Assembly (NCBI GenBank): GCA_040757595.1 | Contig: JBFLWP010000005.1 | Location: 1 to 64,000, forward strand | Direction of reading: 5' to 3' | DNA from: Nitrospirota bacterium | Lineage (GTDB): Bacteria; Nitrospirota; Nitrospiria; Nitrospirales; Nitrospiraceae | DNA: 64,000 nucleotides | Shown: positions 26,801 through 34,218 of the stretch, piece after piece | Numbering within the stretch: position 1 is the stretch's first letter | Layout of the letters: every line of letters starts with the position of its first letter | Position numbers and translations under genes: made by a program | The notes under the pieces: generated by a model | Seen by the model: the letters and a program-made list of their open reading frames with translations, nothing else | Told to the model about the DNA's origin: nothing | The model's database searches: none

Positions 26801-27592
26801 GCAGACCTCCGGCTCGTGATCGATCAGCTCCGTGATCGTCGGCTGCTCCCCGCACAGCGGACACTTGGGGTTCCGCCTCGTCCTGATCTCCCGGAACGAG
26901 GTCCGGCGCGCGTCGAAGTCCAGCATCCGGTCCGTCAGCGGCCGGCCGATCCCCAGCACCAGCTTCAAGGCCTCGGTCGCCTGGATCGTGCCGACGATGC
27001 CGGCCAGGACTCCGATCACGCCCGCCTCCTGGCAGGAGGCAACGAGGCCGGGCGGCGGGGGATTCTTGAACACGCAACGGTAGCAAGCCGACTTTCCCGG
27101 CATGATCGTCATCACCCGCCCGTCGAACCGGAGGATGCCCCCGTGCACCAGCGGCTTGCCGGCGAAGACGCAGGCGTCGTTGATCAGAAACTTGGCGGGA
27201 AAGTTGTCCACGCCGTCGAGCACCACGTCGTACTGTCGGACCAACTCCAGGGCGTTCTTCGCCATGAACCGGTCCTCGTAGGCTGCCACGTTCACGTCGG
27301 GGTTGAGGGCGAGGATCTTCTCCTTCGCCGATTGCACCTTGGGGCGGCCCAAGTCCGGCGTGTGGTGGATCACCTGGCGCTGGAGGTTCGAAAGGTCCAC
27401 CGCGTCGCTGTCGATCAGCCCGAGCGTGCCCACGCCCGCGGCGGCCAGGTACAGGGCGGCGGGGGAGCCGAGCCCGCCGGCTCCCACGATCAGGATGCGG
27501 GACTTGGCGATCTTCTTCTGGCCCTTCCCGCCCACCTCCGGCAGCAGGATGTGCCGGCTGTATCGGGTTACTTGTTCGTCGGTGAATTCCAT
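26771..27592 (-). CDS. moeB: E1-like sulfur carrier adenylyltransferase (MoeB/ThiF family), copy 2
   Basis: A 273-residue paralogue of the enzyme at 24081-24884, with the same blocks: MEFTDEQVTRYSRHILLPEV, GAGGLG, LIDSDAVDLSNLQRQ, catalytic-Cys region ASCQEAGVIGVLAG and zinc pairs CYRC and CPLC. It also lacks a rhodanese domain. The ATG at 27592 matches the start of the other copy. It sits directly after cysK and thiS, suggesting it activates the ThiS-like carrier while copy 1 activates the MoaD-like carrier; that division is inferred from order only. The C terminus (LKQAQVEA) is written in the hexad repeat. Confidence 0.9.
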   Translation of the reverse strand: MEFTDEQVTRYSRHILLPEVGGKGQKKIAKSRILIVGAGGLGSPAALYLAAAGVGTLGLIDSDAVDLSNLQRQVIHHTPDLGRPKVQSAKEKILALNPDVNVAAYEDRFMAKNALELVRQYDVVLDGVDNFPAKFLINDACVFAGKPLVHGGILRFDGRVMTIMPGKSACYRCVFKNPPPPGLVASCQEAGVIGVLAGIVGTIQATEALKLVLGIGRPLTDRMLDFDARRTSFREIRTRRNPKCPLCGEQPTITELIDHEPEVCELKQAQVEA

Positions 27593-27599
27593 CACTTCG

Positions 27600-27686
27600 C
27601 TTCGGGCTCGGGGCACGGGGCTCTAGGCTAGGGGAGAAAAAAGGAATATTCTACCTCTCGCCACGCGCCCCATGCCTCGCGCCTTT
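27600..27686. repeat. Heptad repeat pair 9 (GC-rich inverted arms)
   Basis: The left arm has GGGCACG/GGGCTCT-like heptads (27602-27634); the right arm has CCACGCG/CCTCGCG-like heptads (27652-27686). They face each other between cysK and moeB copy 2, separated by an A-rich centre. Confidence 0.65.
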
Positions 27687-28615
27687 TAGATGTTAAAGTA
27701 TTTCTCGATGCTGATGTACCGCTCCCCTGTGTCGGGGAGGATCGTGACCACGGCCTTGCCCGGTCCCAGCTCGTCGGCCACCTTCTGCGCCGCGAAGACG
27801 TTGGCGCCGGCGGAGATGCCGACCAACAGCCCCTCCTTCTTGGCCAGGAGCTTGGCCGTCTGGTAGGCCTCGTCGTCCGTGACGGTGATGACCTGGTCCA
27901 GGATCTTCCGGTTCAGCACCTTCGGGACGAAGCCGGCCCCGATCCCTTGGATCTTGTGGGGACCCGGGTCTCCGCCGGAGAGGACCGGAGAGCCGGCCGG
28001 CTCGACGGCGATGACCTTGATGGCGGGGTTGCGCTCCTTGAACACTTCTCCGCAGCCGGTGATGGTCCCGCCCGTGCCCACCGCAGCCACGAAGGCGTCG
28101 AACTTGCCGCCCAGGGCGTCCCAGATCTCCACCGCGGTCGTCTGCCGGTGCATCGCGGGATTGGCCGGATTCGAGAACTGGTCCGGCATGAAGTAGGACG
28201 GATTCTGCGCCACGATGCTCTCGGCTTCCTTGATCGAGCCCTTCATTCCCTCCCAGGCGGCGGTCAGGATGAGCTGCGCCCCGTAGGAAGAAAGCAGGCT
28301 GGCCCGCTCCATGCTCATGCTCTCCGGCATGACCAGGATCAGCTTGTATCCGCGGACGGCGCTGACCAGCGCAAGCCCGATTCCCGTGTTCCCGCTCGTG
28401 GGCTCGACGATCGTGGAGCCGGCCTTGAGCCGGCCCTGACGCTCCGCCTCGTTGATCATGTTGAGGCAGATCCGATCCTTGACGCTGCCGCCGGGGTTGA
28501 ACGACTCGACCTTGGCGTAGATCGTCGCCGAGCCTTCGCGGGAGAGGCGGTTCAGCCGGACGAGCGGCGTGCCGCCGATGAGCTCGGTGATCTCCTTCCG
28601 GAACGCGGGCGTCAC
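27686..28615 (-). CDS. cysK: Cysteine synthase (O-acetylserine sulfhydrylase type)
   Basis: A 309-residue fold-type II PLP enzyme making cysteine from an activated serine and a sulfur donor. PLP lysine K46 is in PGGSVKDR (41-48), the substrate loop TSGNTG is at 73-78 and the PLP-phosphate loop is VGTGGTITG. GTG start overlaps the thiS stop by 2 bases. The upstream sulfur carrier suggests a CysM/CysO-like mode in which a protein thiocarboxylate, not free sulfide, may be the donor; the sequence alone does not separate CysK from CysM use. The mature C terminus ends in I, as in CysK proteins that bind CysE. Confidence 0.92.
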   Translation of the reverse strand: MTPAFRKEITELIGGTPLVRLNRLSREGSATIYAKVESFNPGGSVKDRICLNMINEAERQGRLKAGSTIVEPTSGNTGIGLALVSAVRGYKLILVMPESMSMERASLLSSYGAQLILTAAWEGMKGSIKEAESIVAQNPSYFMPDQFSNPANPAMHRQTTAVEIWDALGGKFDAFVAAVGTGGTITGCGEVFKERNPAIKVIAVEPAGSPVLSGGDPGPHKIQGIGAGFVPKVLNRKILDQVITVTDDEAYQTAKLLAKKEGLLVGISAGANVFAAQKVADELGPGKAVVTILPDTGERYISIEKYFNI

Positions 28616-28812
28616 AGACCGCCACCCATGTAAAACAGGAATTCCACCTGGTCACCTTCCTTCACGGGGGTGGTCGCGAGATGTTCCCGTTCGATCATCG
28701 CGCTGTTCAACTCGACGGCCACCATGTGCGGATCGATGTTCTTGGCCTTCAGCAGGTCCAGGACGGTCGCCCCCTGGACTTCTTCCGCTTTTCCGTTGAT
28801 CTTGACGAGCAT
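28612..28812 (-). CDS. thiS: ThiS-like sulfur carrier with capped C terminus
   Basis: A 66-residue beta-grasp protein: MLVKINGKAEEV, VLDLLKAKNID, MVAVELNSAMIERE, GDQVEFLFYMGGG, then a last Leu. ThiS normally ends Gly-Gly; here G63-G65 is followed by L66. Like the MoaD-like carrier in this operon, it would need proteolytic trimming before adenylation. It is the first gene of the operon and directly precedes cysK, pointing to cysteine synthesis rather than, or in addition to, thiamin. No thiG is present in the window. Confidence 0.85.
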   Translation of the reverse strand: MLVKINGKAEEVQGATVLDLLKAKNIDPHMVAVELNSAMIEREHLATTPVKEGDQVEFLFYMGGGL

Positions 28813-28855
28813 TGAACGCTCCGAAGTGTGCTTGAAGTCACGAGAATTTCAACAC

Positions 28856-28883
28856 GCTAACAAACTGTCCGCGCCCTTGTCAA
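28856..28883 (-). promoter_or_regulatory. Candidate promoter of the sulfur-carrier operon
   Basis: On the minus strand a perfect TTGACA (28883-28878) lies about 17 bases before a poor -10 (TTAGCG or TAGCGT near 28855-28860). It is placed about 45 bases upstream of the thiS ATG. The -10 is weak, which would fit a promoter needing an activator. Confidence 0.35.
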
Positions 28884-28989
28884 GGCGAGCGTCTTGACTT
28901 TCGCCCGGTTTCACCTACAGTATCACCGCTTTTTGCCGGCACTGGGCGGTGTCGGCAGGCCGCAATGCCAAGCGAAGGTGAGCGGACGC

Positions 28990-29367
28990 ATGTGGAAGCA
29001 GAATTTCCTGTTCAGGGACCAGGAGGCCACGCCGCTTCCCCAATCCGAGAACGAGCTGTTTCACGACACGGAGCCGGCTTTGGACAGTGCCGGACTGAAG
29101 CTCCAGCGGTTCATTTCCGTCTGGGTCCAGGGCGAAGGGGAAGAACGGACCCCGACCGCCTACACCAGCCTGTACGTGCGTACGGCCGCCCTCGATTCCG
29201 ACAAACGAGCCGGCTTCCTCCAGCCGTTGCAGGGACGGTCCCACCAGATCAAGCAGATGCTGACGCCCGCCCAGAAGGCCTATCTCAAAGATTGGCTCAT
29301 CAAGACGTCCCCTCGGGCGTGGGAGGCGGCGGAAGACCACTTCCGGGACCTTTTCGACGCCGACTGA
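28990..29367 (+). CDS. Hypothetical protein (125 aa)
   Basis: Starts MWKQNFLFRDQEATPLPQSE at an ATG with AAGGTGA upstream; a start at 28894 would add 32 residues overlapping the divergent promoter region. The product is soluble, with LQRFISVWVQGEGEERTPTAYTSL in the middle and a helical C terminus (AQKAYLKDWLIKTSPRAWEAA). No known domain recognised. It is divergent from the sulfur-carrier operon and precedes the PLD-like gene by 5 bases. Confidence 0.55.
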   Translation: MWKQNFLFRDQEATPLPQSENELFHDTEPALDSAGLKLQRFISVWVQGEGEERTPTAYTSLYVRTAALDSDKRAGFLQPLQGRSHQIKQMLTPAQKAYLKDWLIKTSPRAWEAAEDHFRDLFDAD

Positions 29368-29372
29368 CCTCC

Positions 29373-29972
29373 ATGGACCACAAGCCGAGTGGCGGCAGCC
29401 CATCACGATCCGTCCGCCCGCGTCCGTCACGCGCGACCTCGTTGGTCATGGTCGCCAGCCTGACGGTGCCGTGCCTGTCGTGGAACTGGTCTGGGCCGGC
29501 GGTGGGGGAGGCGGCCACCGTCGAGATCTACTATGCGCCGGAAGACCTGCCGGGTGACCGGCTCGTGTCCCTCTATCAGAAGGCCCGGCGCTACATCTAC
29601 GTGGCCGTCTACGGCCTGACCTATCCGCCGGCGGTCAAGGCGCTGGTCTCGGCCAAGAAGCGGGGAGTGGACGTGCGGGTGCTCACGGACCGGGGGAAGC
29701 TCGACGATCCGAAGCAGCGGGCCGCCCTGGAGACGCTCCGTCTGGCCGGTATCCCCATCAAGGTGAATCAACACGACGGGCTGATGCACCTGAAGCAGGT
29801 CGTGGCGGACGACGAGGTGAACACCTCCGGCTCGATGAACCAGACGACGAGCGGCCACCGGTACAACGACGAGCGGCTGGACGTGATCACCGATCCGGTC
29901 ACCAGTGCCAAGGCGCGTGACAAGTTCCTCTCCATGTGGGACGATGCCGCTCGCTACCAGGCTTGGCGGTGA
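29373..29972 (+). CDS. Secreted phospholipase D-like nuclease (single HKD)
   Basis: A 199-residue protein with an N-terminal hydrophobic segment (LVMVASLTVPCLSW) acting as a signal or anchor, then one PLD domain. Visible motifs: IEIYYAPED-like start, ALVSAKKRGVDVRVLTDRG, the catalytic H-L-K-x4-D (in LMHLKQVVADDEV) and the conserved S-G-S-M-N. Single-HKD proteins of this size (the Nuc endonuclease group) form dimers to build one active site and cut DNA or RNA; phospholipid substrates are also possible. Located outside the cytoplasm. It overlaps nothing; the FAD monooxygenase follows 14 bases later. Confidence 0.8.
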   Translation: MDHKPSGGSPSRSVRPRPSRATSLVMVASLTVPCLSWNWSGPAVGEAATVEIYYAPEDLPGDRLVSLYQKARRYIYVAVYGLTYPPAVKALVSAKKRGVDVRVLTDRGKLDDPKQRAALETLRLAGIPIKVNQHDGLMHLKQVVADDEVNTSGSMNQTTSGHRYNDERLDVITDPVTSAKARDKFLSMWDDAARYQAWR

Positions 29973-29986
29973 GGCGGGAAGGACCG

Positions 29987-31282
29987 ATGGGCGGGCAGGA
30001 CGTGAAGATCGAGACCGATGTGGCAGTGGTCGGGGCCGGGGGCGGGGGCGCGATCCTGGGCCTCGCGCTCGCGCAGAAGGGCGTGCGCACGCTGGTGCTG
30101 GAGCAGGCGCCAGGCCCGCCCGGCGGCCTGCGCGGCGAGATTCTCCAGCCCAACGGCCAGCAGGTGCTGGACCGTCTCGGGCTGCTCGGCGAGCTGCCGG
30201 CCGAGGCGACGAGAGCCGTGCGCCGGTTCCACTTCTGCGAGGTAGGGGGCGAACGGCTGTGCACGGTGGATTACGGCATGCTGCCACCGCCGTACAACCG
30301 CGCCGTCGTCACGCTCCCGAACGTCGTGCACCACGCGATCCTGAAGGCGTTGGAAACCAGGGCGCCCGGCGCACTTCGTTACGGGACCACCTTCAGGGCC
30401 CTGATCCGGGAAAGCCGGCGGGTGGTCGGGTTGACGGCCGGCTGTGCGGGAACGACCGTGACGGTGTCGGCCAAGCTCGTGGTCGGGGCCGACGGGGCCC
30501 TGTCGCGGGTGCGGGAGGCGCTGGGGATCCGGGCCGAACTGCACCGCTACCCGGAGGGGTACCTCATCGCCGTTCTGGAGAATCCCGAAGGGCTGGAGGA
30601 GGCCCGCTACTTCGTGGGCCGGAAGACGATCCTGGGGCTGTTTCCCGCCGGTGGGCGGAAGGTGTACCTGTTTTACATGATTCCCGCCGATTCGATGGAC
30701 CGGGTCAAGGCCGCCGGGCTCCAGGCCCTGCGCGAGCGCTGGCTGGCGATTGACCCCGGCCTGGAAGGAGTCGTGTCCAGCTTGAAAGGATGGGAACAGA
30801 CCGCCTACATGCCGACCGGGCGGGTTCGCGCCAGGACGTGGGTGGCCGACGGGGCGGCTCTGATCGGGGACGCGGCGCACGCGATGAATCCCCATGCTTC
30901 CCAGGGACGGATGCAGGCGATGGTGGATGCGATGACCCTGGCCGACCTCGTTCCCTCCTGTCTGGAGCGGGGGGACTGGTCCGCCCAGGCTCTGCGCGCC
31001 TATGAGGGCCTGCGCCGGCCTCAGGTGGAGATGTTGCAGCGGATGGCCGACGAGCAGGTTATGTTCTGGAATACGGGGAATCCATTCCTCGCCTTTCTTC
31101 GGGATCGCGTGTTCCAAACGCTGGACCGCAACCGGCGGCTCCGCTACCAGGTGCTGGCGACCACGGCCGGGCTGAAGGCCGAGCCTCCCTTTGGCTGGAC
31201 GGACCGGCTGATCGCGGCGGGCCTGCTGCCTGATCCGAAGGCCGACCGTCTTCCGGCCGAGGCGGTGGTGCCGGAGGCCTGA
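29987..31282 (+). CDS. FAD-dependent monooxygenase (PHBH/UbiH fold)
   Basis: A 431-residue flavoprotein starting MGGQDVKIETDVAVVGAGGGG with GGAAGGA upstream. The dinucleotide-binding GxGxxG is in residues about 15-20, the second FAD motif GADGALSRVREALG in the middle, and the third, ALIGDAAHAMNPHASQGRMQAM, near residue 285. This is the group A aromatic hydroxylase fold (UbiH, PHBH, geranylgeranyl-reductase-like). Substrate unknown. It immediately precedes the nucleotidyltransferase-like gene (2 bases). Confidence 0.85.
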   Translation: MGGQDVKIETDVAVVGAGGGGAILGLALAQKGVRTLVLEQAPGPPGGLRGEILQPNGQQVLDRLGLLGELPAEATRAVRRFHFCEVGGERLCTVDYGMLPPPYNRAVVTLPNVVHHAILKALETRAPGALRYGTTFRALIRESRRVVGLTAGCAGTTVTVSAKLVVGADGALSRVREALGIRAELHRYPEGYLIAVLENPEGLEEARYFVGRKTILGLFPAGGRKVYLFYMIPADSMDRVKAAGLQALRERWLAIDPGLEGVVSSLKGWEQTAYMPTGRVRARTWVADGAALIGDAAHAMNPHASQGRMQAMVDAMTLADLVPSCLERGDWSAQALRAYEGLRRPQVEMLQRMADEQVMFWNTGNPFLAFLRDRVFQTLDRNRRLRYQVLATTAGLKAEPPFGWTDRLIAAGLLPDPKADRLPAEAVVPEA

Positions 31283-31284
31283 GC

Positions 31285-32079
31285 ATGGGATCTGATCCCC
31301 TGATCGCTGCACAGTTGACCGCCGAGTCCCTCCCCTCGGTGCCGGATGAGGTTCGGCAGACGCTCAGGGCCTATCTGAAAGAGGTGCTGCCGCTGTTCAG
31401 TCCCACCCTGGAAGCGGCGGTCCTTTACGGGAGCGCCGCGCGCGGGGAGTTCCTGGCAGGGCGCTCCAATCTCAACCTCCTGTTCGTCCTGTCGCGCCAC
31501 GACCTGACGGTCCTGCAACGGTATGCCGCGGCCCACCGGCGCTGGAGCAAGGAGCAGATCGTGGCCCCGCTGCTGCTGACCCAGGGCGAGCTACGCGCCT
31601 CCTCCCGTCTGTTCCCGCTGGAGTATCTGGAGATCAAAGAGTGCCACCTGCTGCTGGCCGGCCGCGACCCGTTTCCTGATCTGTCGGTCGATCCCAAGGC
31701 GCTGTTGCTGTCGTGCGAGCAGGAACTCAGCGGCAACCTGTTGAGGCTCAGGCAGCGGCTCGCGGAGGGAAACGGGAGGCCGGATGCGATGTTGCTCCTG
31801 CTGCCCCTGTCGCTCACGTCGCTGGTGCCGTGCCTCCGGGGCTTCCTCAGCTTGCTAGGCTGCCAGCCCAAGGGGACGACAGAGGAGCTTCTCCAAGAGA
31901 TCAAGCCCGCGTTGGATCTGGATTCGGCCGTGTTCCTGGATGTCTTCCATCTCAAGCGGGGTGAGATCAGTCCCGGTCCGGTGGAAATTCCCCGCCTGTT
32001 CGAACGGTACCTAGTCGGTTTGCAAGCGCTGCGCGAGCGGGTCGAGACGCTGAAGGAGCAGGGACGGCTTTCGACGTGA
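31285..32079 (+). CDS. Nucleotidyltransferase-fold protein with altered active site
   Basis: A 264-residue protein with an N-terminal nucleotidyltransferase (Pol beta-like) fold. The LYGSAARGEF motif (about 48-57) matches GSxARG. The catalytic D-x-D that should follow (typically S-D-L-D) is S-N-L-N in NLNLLFVL, replacing both metal-binding Asp by Asn. The C-terminal two thirds are helical, with LFPLEYLEIKECHLLLAG. It is probably catalytically inactive or uses another mechanism. Starts 2 bases after the monooxygenase stop. Confidence 0.7.
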   Translation: MGSDPLIAAQLTAESLPSVPDEVRQTLRAYLKEVLPLFSPTLEAAVLYGSAARGEFLAGRSNLNLLFVLSRHDLTVLQRYAAAHRRWSKEQIVAPLLLTQGELRASSRLFPLEYLEIKECHLLLAGRDPFPDLSVDPKALLLSCEQELSGNLLRLRQRLAEGNGRPDAMLLLLPLSLTSLVPCLRGFLSLLGCQPKGTTEELLQEIKPALDLDSAVFLDVFHLKRGEISPGPVEIPRLFERYLVGLQALRERVETLKEQGRLST

Positions 32080-32126
32080 GGCGTGAAGCGTGAGACGCGA
32101 AACGTAAGACGTGAGACGCCAGACGA
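32076..32126 (+). repeat. Heptad repeat array 10 (over the TPM gene start)
   Basis: Six or more heptads (GAAGCGT, GAGACGC, AAACGTA-like) run from the stop of the preceding gene across the GTG start of the TPM gene at 32111. Single arm. Confidence 0.7.
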
Positions 32127-32878
32127 AAAAAGATGGAGGGCAAAAGAACGGACCGGTCTGCCGGTTCTTCAGTCTGCTCTTGATCGGTTGCGCCGTCTTC
32201 GCCCCTGGGACCGTCCTGGGACGGGCTGCGGACAAGCCGCCGCTCCCGGAGCCTCTGGGCTACGTGAGCGACCATGCCGGCGTCGTGGATCAGGACTGGA
32301 AGGCCCGCATCCGGTCGGTCTGTCAGGATCTGGAGCGGAAGACCGGGGTGGAGATGGTCGTCGTGACGGTCCGTACGGTCGAGCCCTATGCCACGGTCAA
32401 CGACTATGCCTCGGCCTTGTACGAGCGCTGGGGGATCGGGACTGCGCAGCGGGACCATGGGGTGCTCGTGCTGGCGGCGATCGAAGAGCGGCAGGCGGCC
32501 ATCACCCTGGGCCGCAGCCTGATTCCGGTCCTGAAGCCCCAACTCCTGGAGCAGGTCCGGACCCGCAATATCACGCCGGCGTTCCGCGAGACCCAGTACG
32601 GGGAAGGGCTTTACCGGACGGCCGTAGCCCTGGCTTCCGCCATGCAGGACCTCCGCGCGGGCGAGCCGCCCCGGGCCCACAAAAAAGGAGTGGGGGGCGC
32701 GATCACGCTGTTCACGAGCGTCGGCGCGCTGTTCTTTCTCTGGTGGATCAGTCGGCCGGACCTGCGCCATCCCTACGGACGGATCAGGCGGGGCGAGTAT
32801 TGGGGGAGCGGGCTTGGCGGCTTCGGCGGCAACTTCGGCGGCTTCGGAGGAGGAACGAGCGGGGACGGGCTTAGGTAA
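32111..32878 (+). CDS. TPM-domain membrane protein (YgcG-like)
   Basis: A 255-residue protein. After a signal peptide (FFSLLLIGCAVFAPGTVLG) comes a TPM domain: YVSDHAGVVDQDWKARI, TGVEMVVVTVRTV, WGIGTAQRDHGVLVLAAIEER and ITLGRSL. A transmembrane helix follows (ITLFTSVGALFFLWWIS), then a Gly-Phe-rich tail (GGFGGNFGGFGGG), the usual YgcG layout. Such proteins are linked to photosystem repair in plants and to envelope stress in bacteria; function here is unknown. The GTG start lies inside a heptad repeat, so the first about 10 residues are doubtful. Confidence 0.8.
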   Translation: MRRQTKKDGGQKNGPVCRFFSLLLIGCAVFAPGTVLGRAADKPPLPEPLGYVSDHAGVVDQDWKARIRSVCQDLERKTGVEMVVVTVRTVEPYATVNDYASALYERWGIGTAQRDHGVLVLAAIEERQAAITLGRSLIPVLKPQLLEQVRTRNITPAFRETQYGEGLYRTAVALASAMQDLRAGEPPRAHKKGVGGAITLFTSVGALFFLWWISRPDLRHPYGRIRRGEYWGSGLGGFGGNFGGFGGGTSGDGLR

Positions 32879-32962
32879 CGGCGTCCCCCGGCAATCGTCG
32901 CTCGTGAAGACGGCGGACAAGCAAAGGTGACACGTCCCGCTTGTTCTGTCAGTGCCCTCCAG

Positions 32963-33397
32963 TTATTGGGGCCTTTCCAAGGGCACTGCCCGTCCTTCCT
33001 CCAAGTCCAGCAGGTCGGCCCAGCTCGTGATGTCGGTGCGGGTCGGGTCCACCCGGTCCCGAATGGACTTGAAGTAAGCCCACTTCTCTTCCGTATCCGG
33101 TCCCCGCGTCAGCATCATCCGGTTCCAGGCCTCCCGCTCCGCGTCGGTGTGCGGCTTGGCGCGGTGACCGATCCAGTCGGCGATCGCCTCGTCGGGCCGG
33201 TCTCGCACGGCCTCCAGAAACTCCTCGGTCGAGATCCCGGCAAATTCGAGGAACCGTTTGTCCATCGGGCAGGGATAGATGTACTCCCCGAGCGTGCCGG
33301 CCAGCGCGGCCCGCGCCTTGTCAACCATGCGCGCCAGGTGCACGTAGCCGGCCAGCTTGATTCGGACGCTCCGGGGATAGGAGGTGCGGAGATCCAT
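32963..33397 (-). CDS. DUF5069 family protein
   Basis: A 144-residue protein starting MDLRTSYPRSVRIKLAGYVHL, followed by ARMVDKARAALAGTLGEYIYPCPMDKRFLEF and DEAIADWI. This arrangement matches DUF5069, a family of about 140-residue bacterial proteins of unknown function. No catalytic motif is evident. It is followed upstream in transcription by the DUF3386 gene, with an inverted GC-rich repeat between them. Confidence 0.75.
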   Translation of the reverse strand: MDLRTSYPRSVRIKLAGYVHLARMVDKARAALAGTLGEYIYPCPMDKRFLEFAGISTEEFLEAVRDRPDEAIADWIGHRAKPHTDAEREAWNRMMLTRGPDTEEKWAYFKSIRDRVDPTRTDITSWADLLDLEEGRAVPLERPQ

Positions 33398-33456
33398 GCG
33401 AGACCCCTCACCCGCCCCTCTCCCGCGAAGGGGAGAGGGTGGGAAGGGCGGAGTTC
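33398..33456. repeat. Repeat pair 11 (GC-rich hairpin)
   Basis: CCCCTCTCCC faces GGGGAGAGGG around a short loop, with ACCCGCC/GGGTGGG-like heptads on each side. It could form a stable hairpin between the DUF3386 and DUF5069 genes. Confidence 0.65.
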
Positions 33457-34129
33457 AGAGCATTTTGTGGTTCGCGAAGGTGAGGGATCTCACGACCACG
33501 TCGTTGTTCTCGTAGGAGATGATCCGCCTCGTGGCCGGCAGGTCCGAGGCTCCCACCCGGACGTGCGAGTCGCTGAAGCTCTCCACGTTGGTCAGCTTGC
33601 CGTCCTGCGGCGAGTAGTAATAGACCGTGTAGCGGGTGGTGAGGAACTTGCCATCCTGCGTGACGGCGCTGTCCTCGACGTTGATCGTGAAAGCCATGTG
33701 GGGCATCTTCCGGTTGATCTGGGTGATCCGTTCGCCCTTGACCCGGTAGAACGAATGCATGCCGTCCCCGTGGATGTGCAGCCGTGGCCCCAACGGGTGC
33801 TCCGCATCGTCGCCGACTGTCAGGGCGTACTTTCCGTCGGATTCTTCGAAGCTCCTCGGTCCCCGGTGCACGGCGATCATCGCGATCTGCCCCTCCGCCC
33901 ATTTCTGCATGTCCGGATCGGGGAGCGACACGTTCACGTCCCTCGGCCCCTTGACGGTGACGCTGCCCCGCGTTTCCTTGCCGTTGACGTTCACGGTCAA
34001 GTCGGCCGTGAAGCCCTTGAAGTCCGCCTGCCAGCGGGCGGTCTTGTCGAAGGCCTGGCGCAGGAGGGCCCTGGCCTTGGGATCGTCCTTGACGTCGGTC
34101 TTGCCTTCTTCGCGCTTATACATCTCCAT
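33455..34129 (-). CDS. DUF3386 family protein
   Basis: A 224-residue protein whose core, RQAFDKTARWQADFKGFTAD, EIAIHR-like MIAVHRGPRSFEE, INRKMPHMAFTINV and TTRYTVYYYSP, follows the DUF3386 pattern known mainly from cyanobacteria. It is soluble, mostly beta-strand, with no signal peptide and no visible catalytic motif. DUF3386 proteins have no established function. Confidence 0.75.
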   Translation of the reverse strand: MEMYKREEGKTDVKDDPKARALLRQAFDKTARWQADFKGFTADLTVNVNGKETRGSVTVKGPRDVNVSLPDPDMQKWAEGQIAMIAVHRGPRSFEESDGKYALTVGDDAEHPLGPRLHIHGDGMHSFYRVKGERITQINRKMPHMAFTINVEDSAVTQDGKFLTTRYTVYYYSPQDGKLTNVESFSDSHVRVGASDLPATRRIISYENNDVVVRSLTFANHKML

Positions 34130-34218
34130 GGAATGGACTCCTTTGCATCATGCAGGGGTTGGAAGAATGGGCCTGCTGGCGATTATAAGGCGGCAATCTT
34201 CCGGGGCACAACCTCGGT

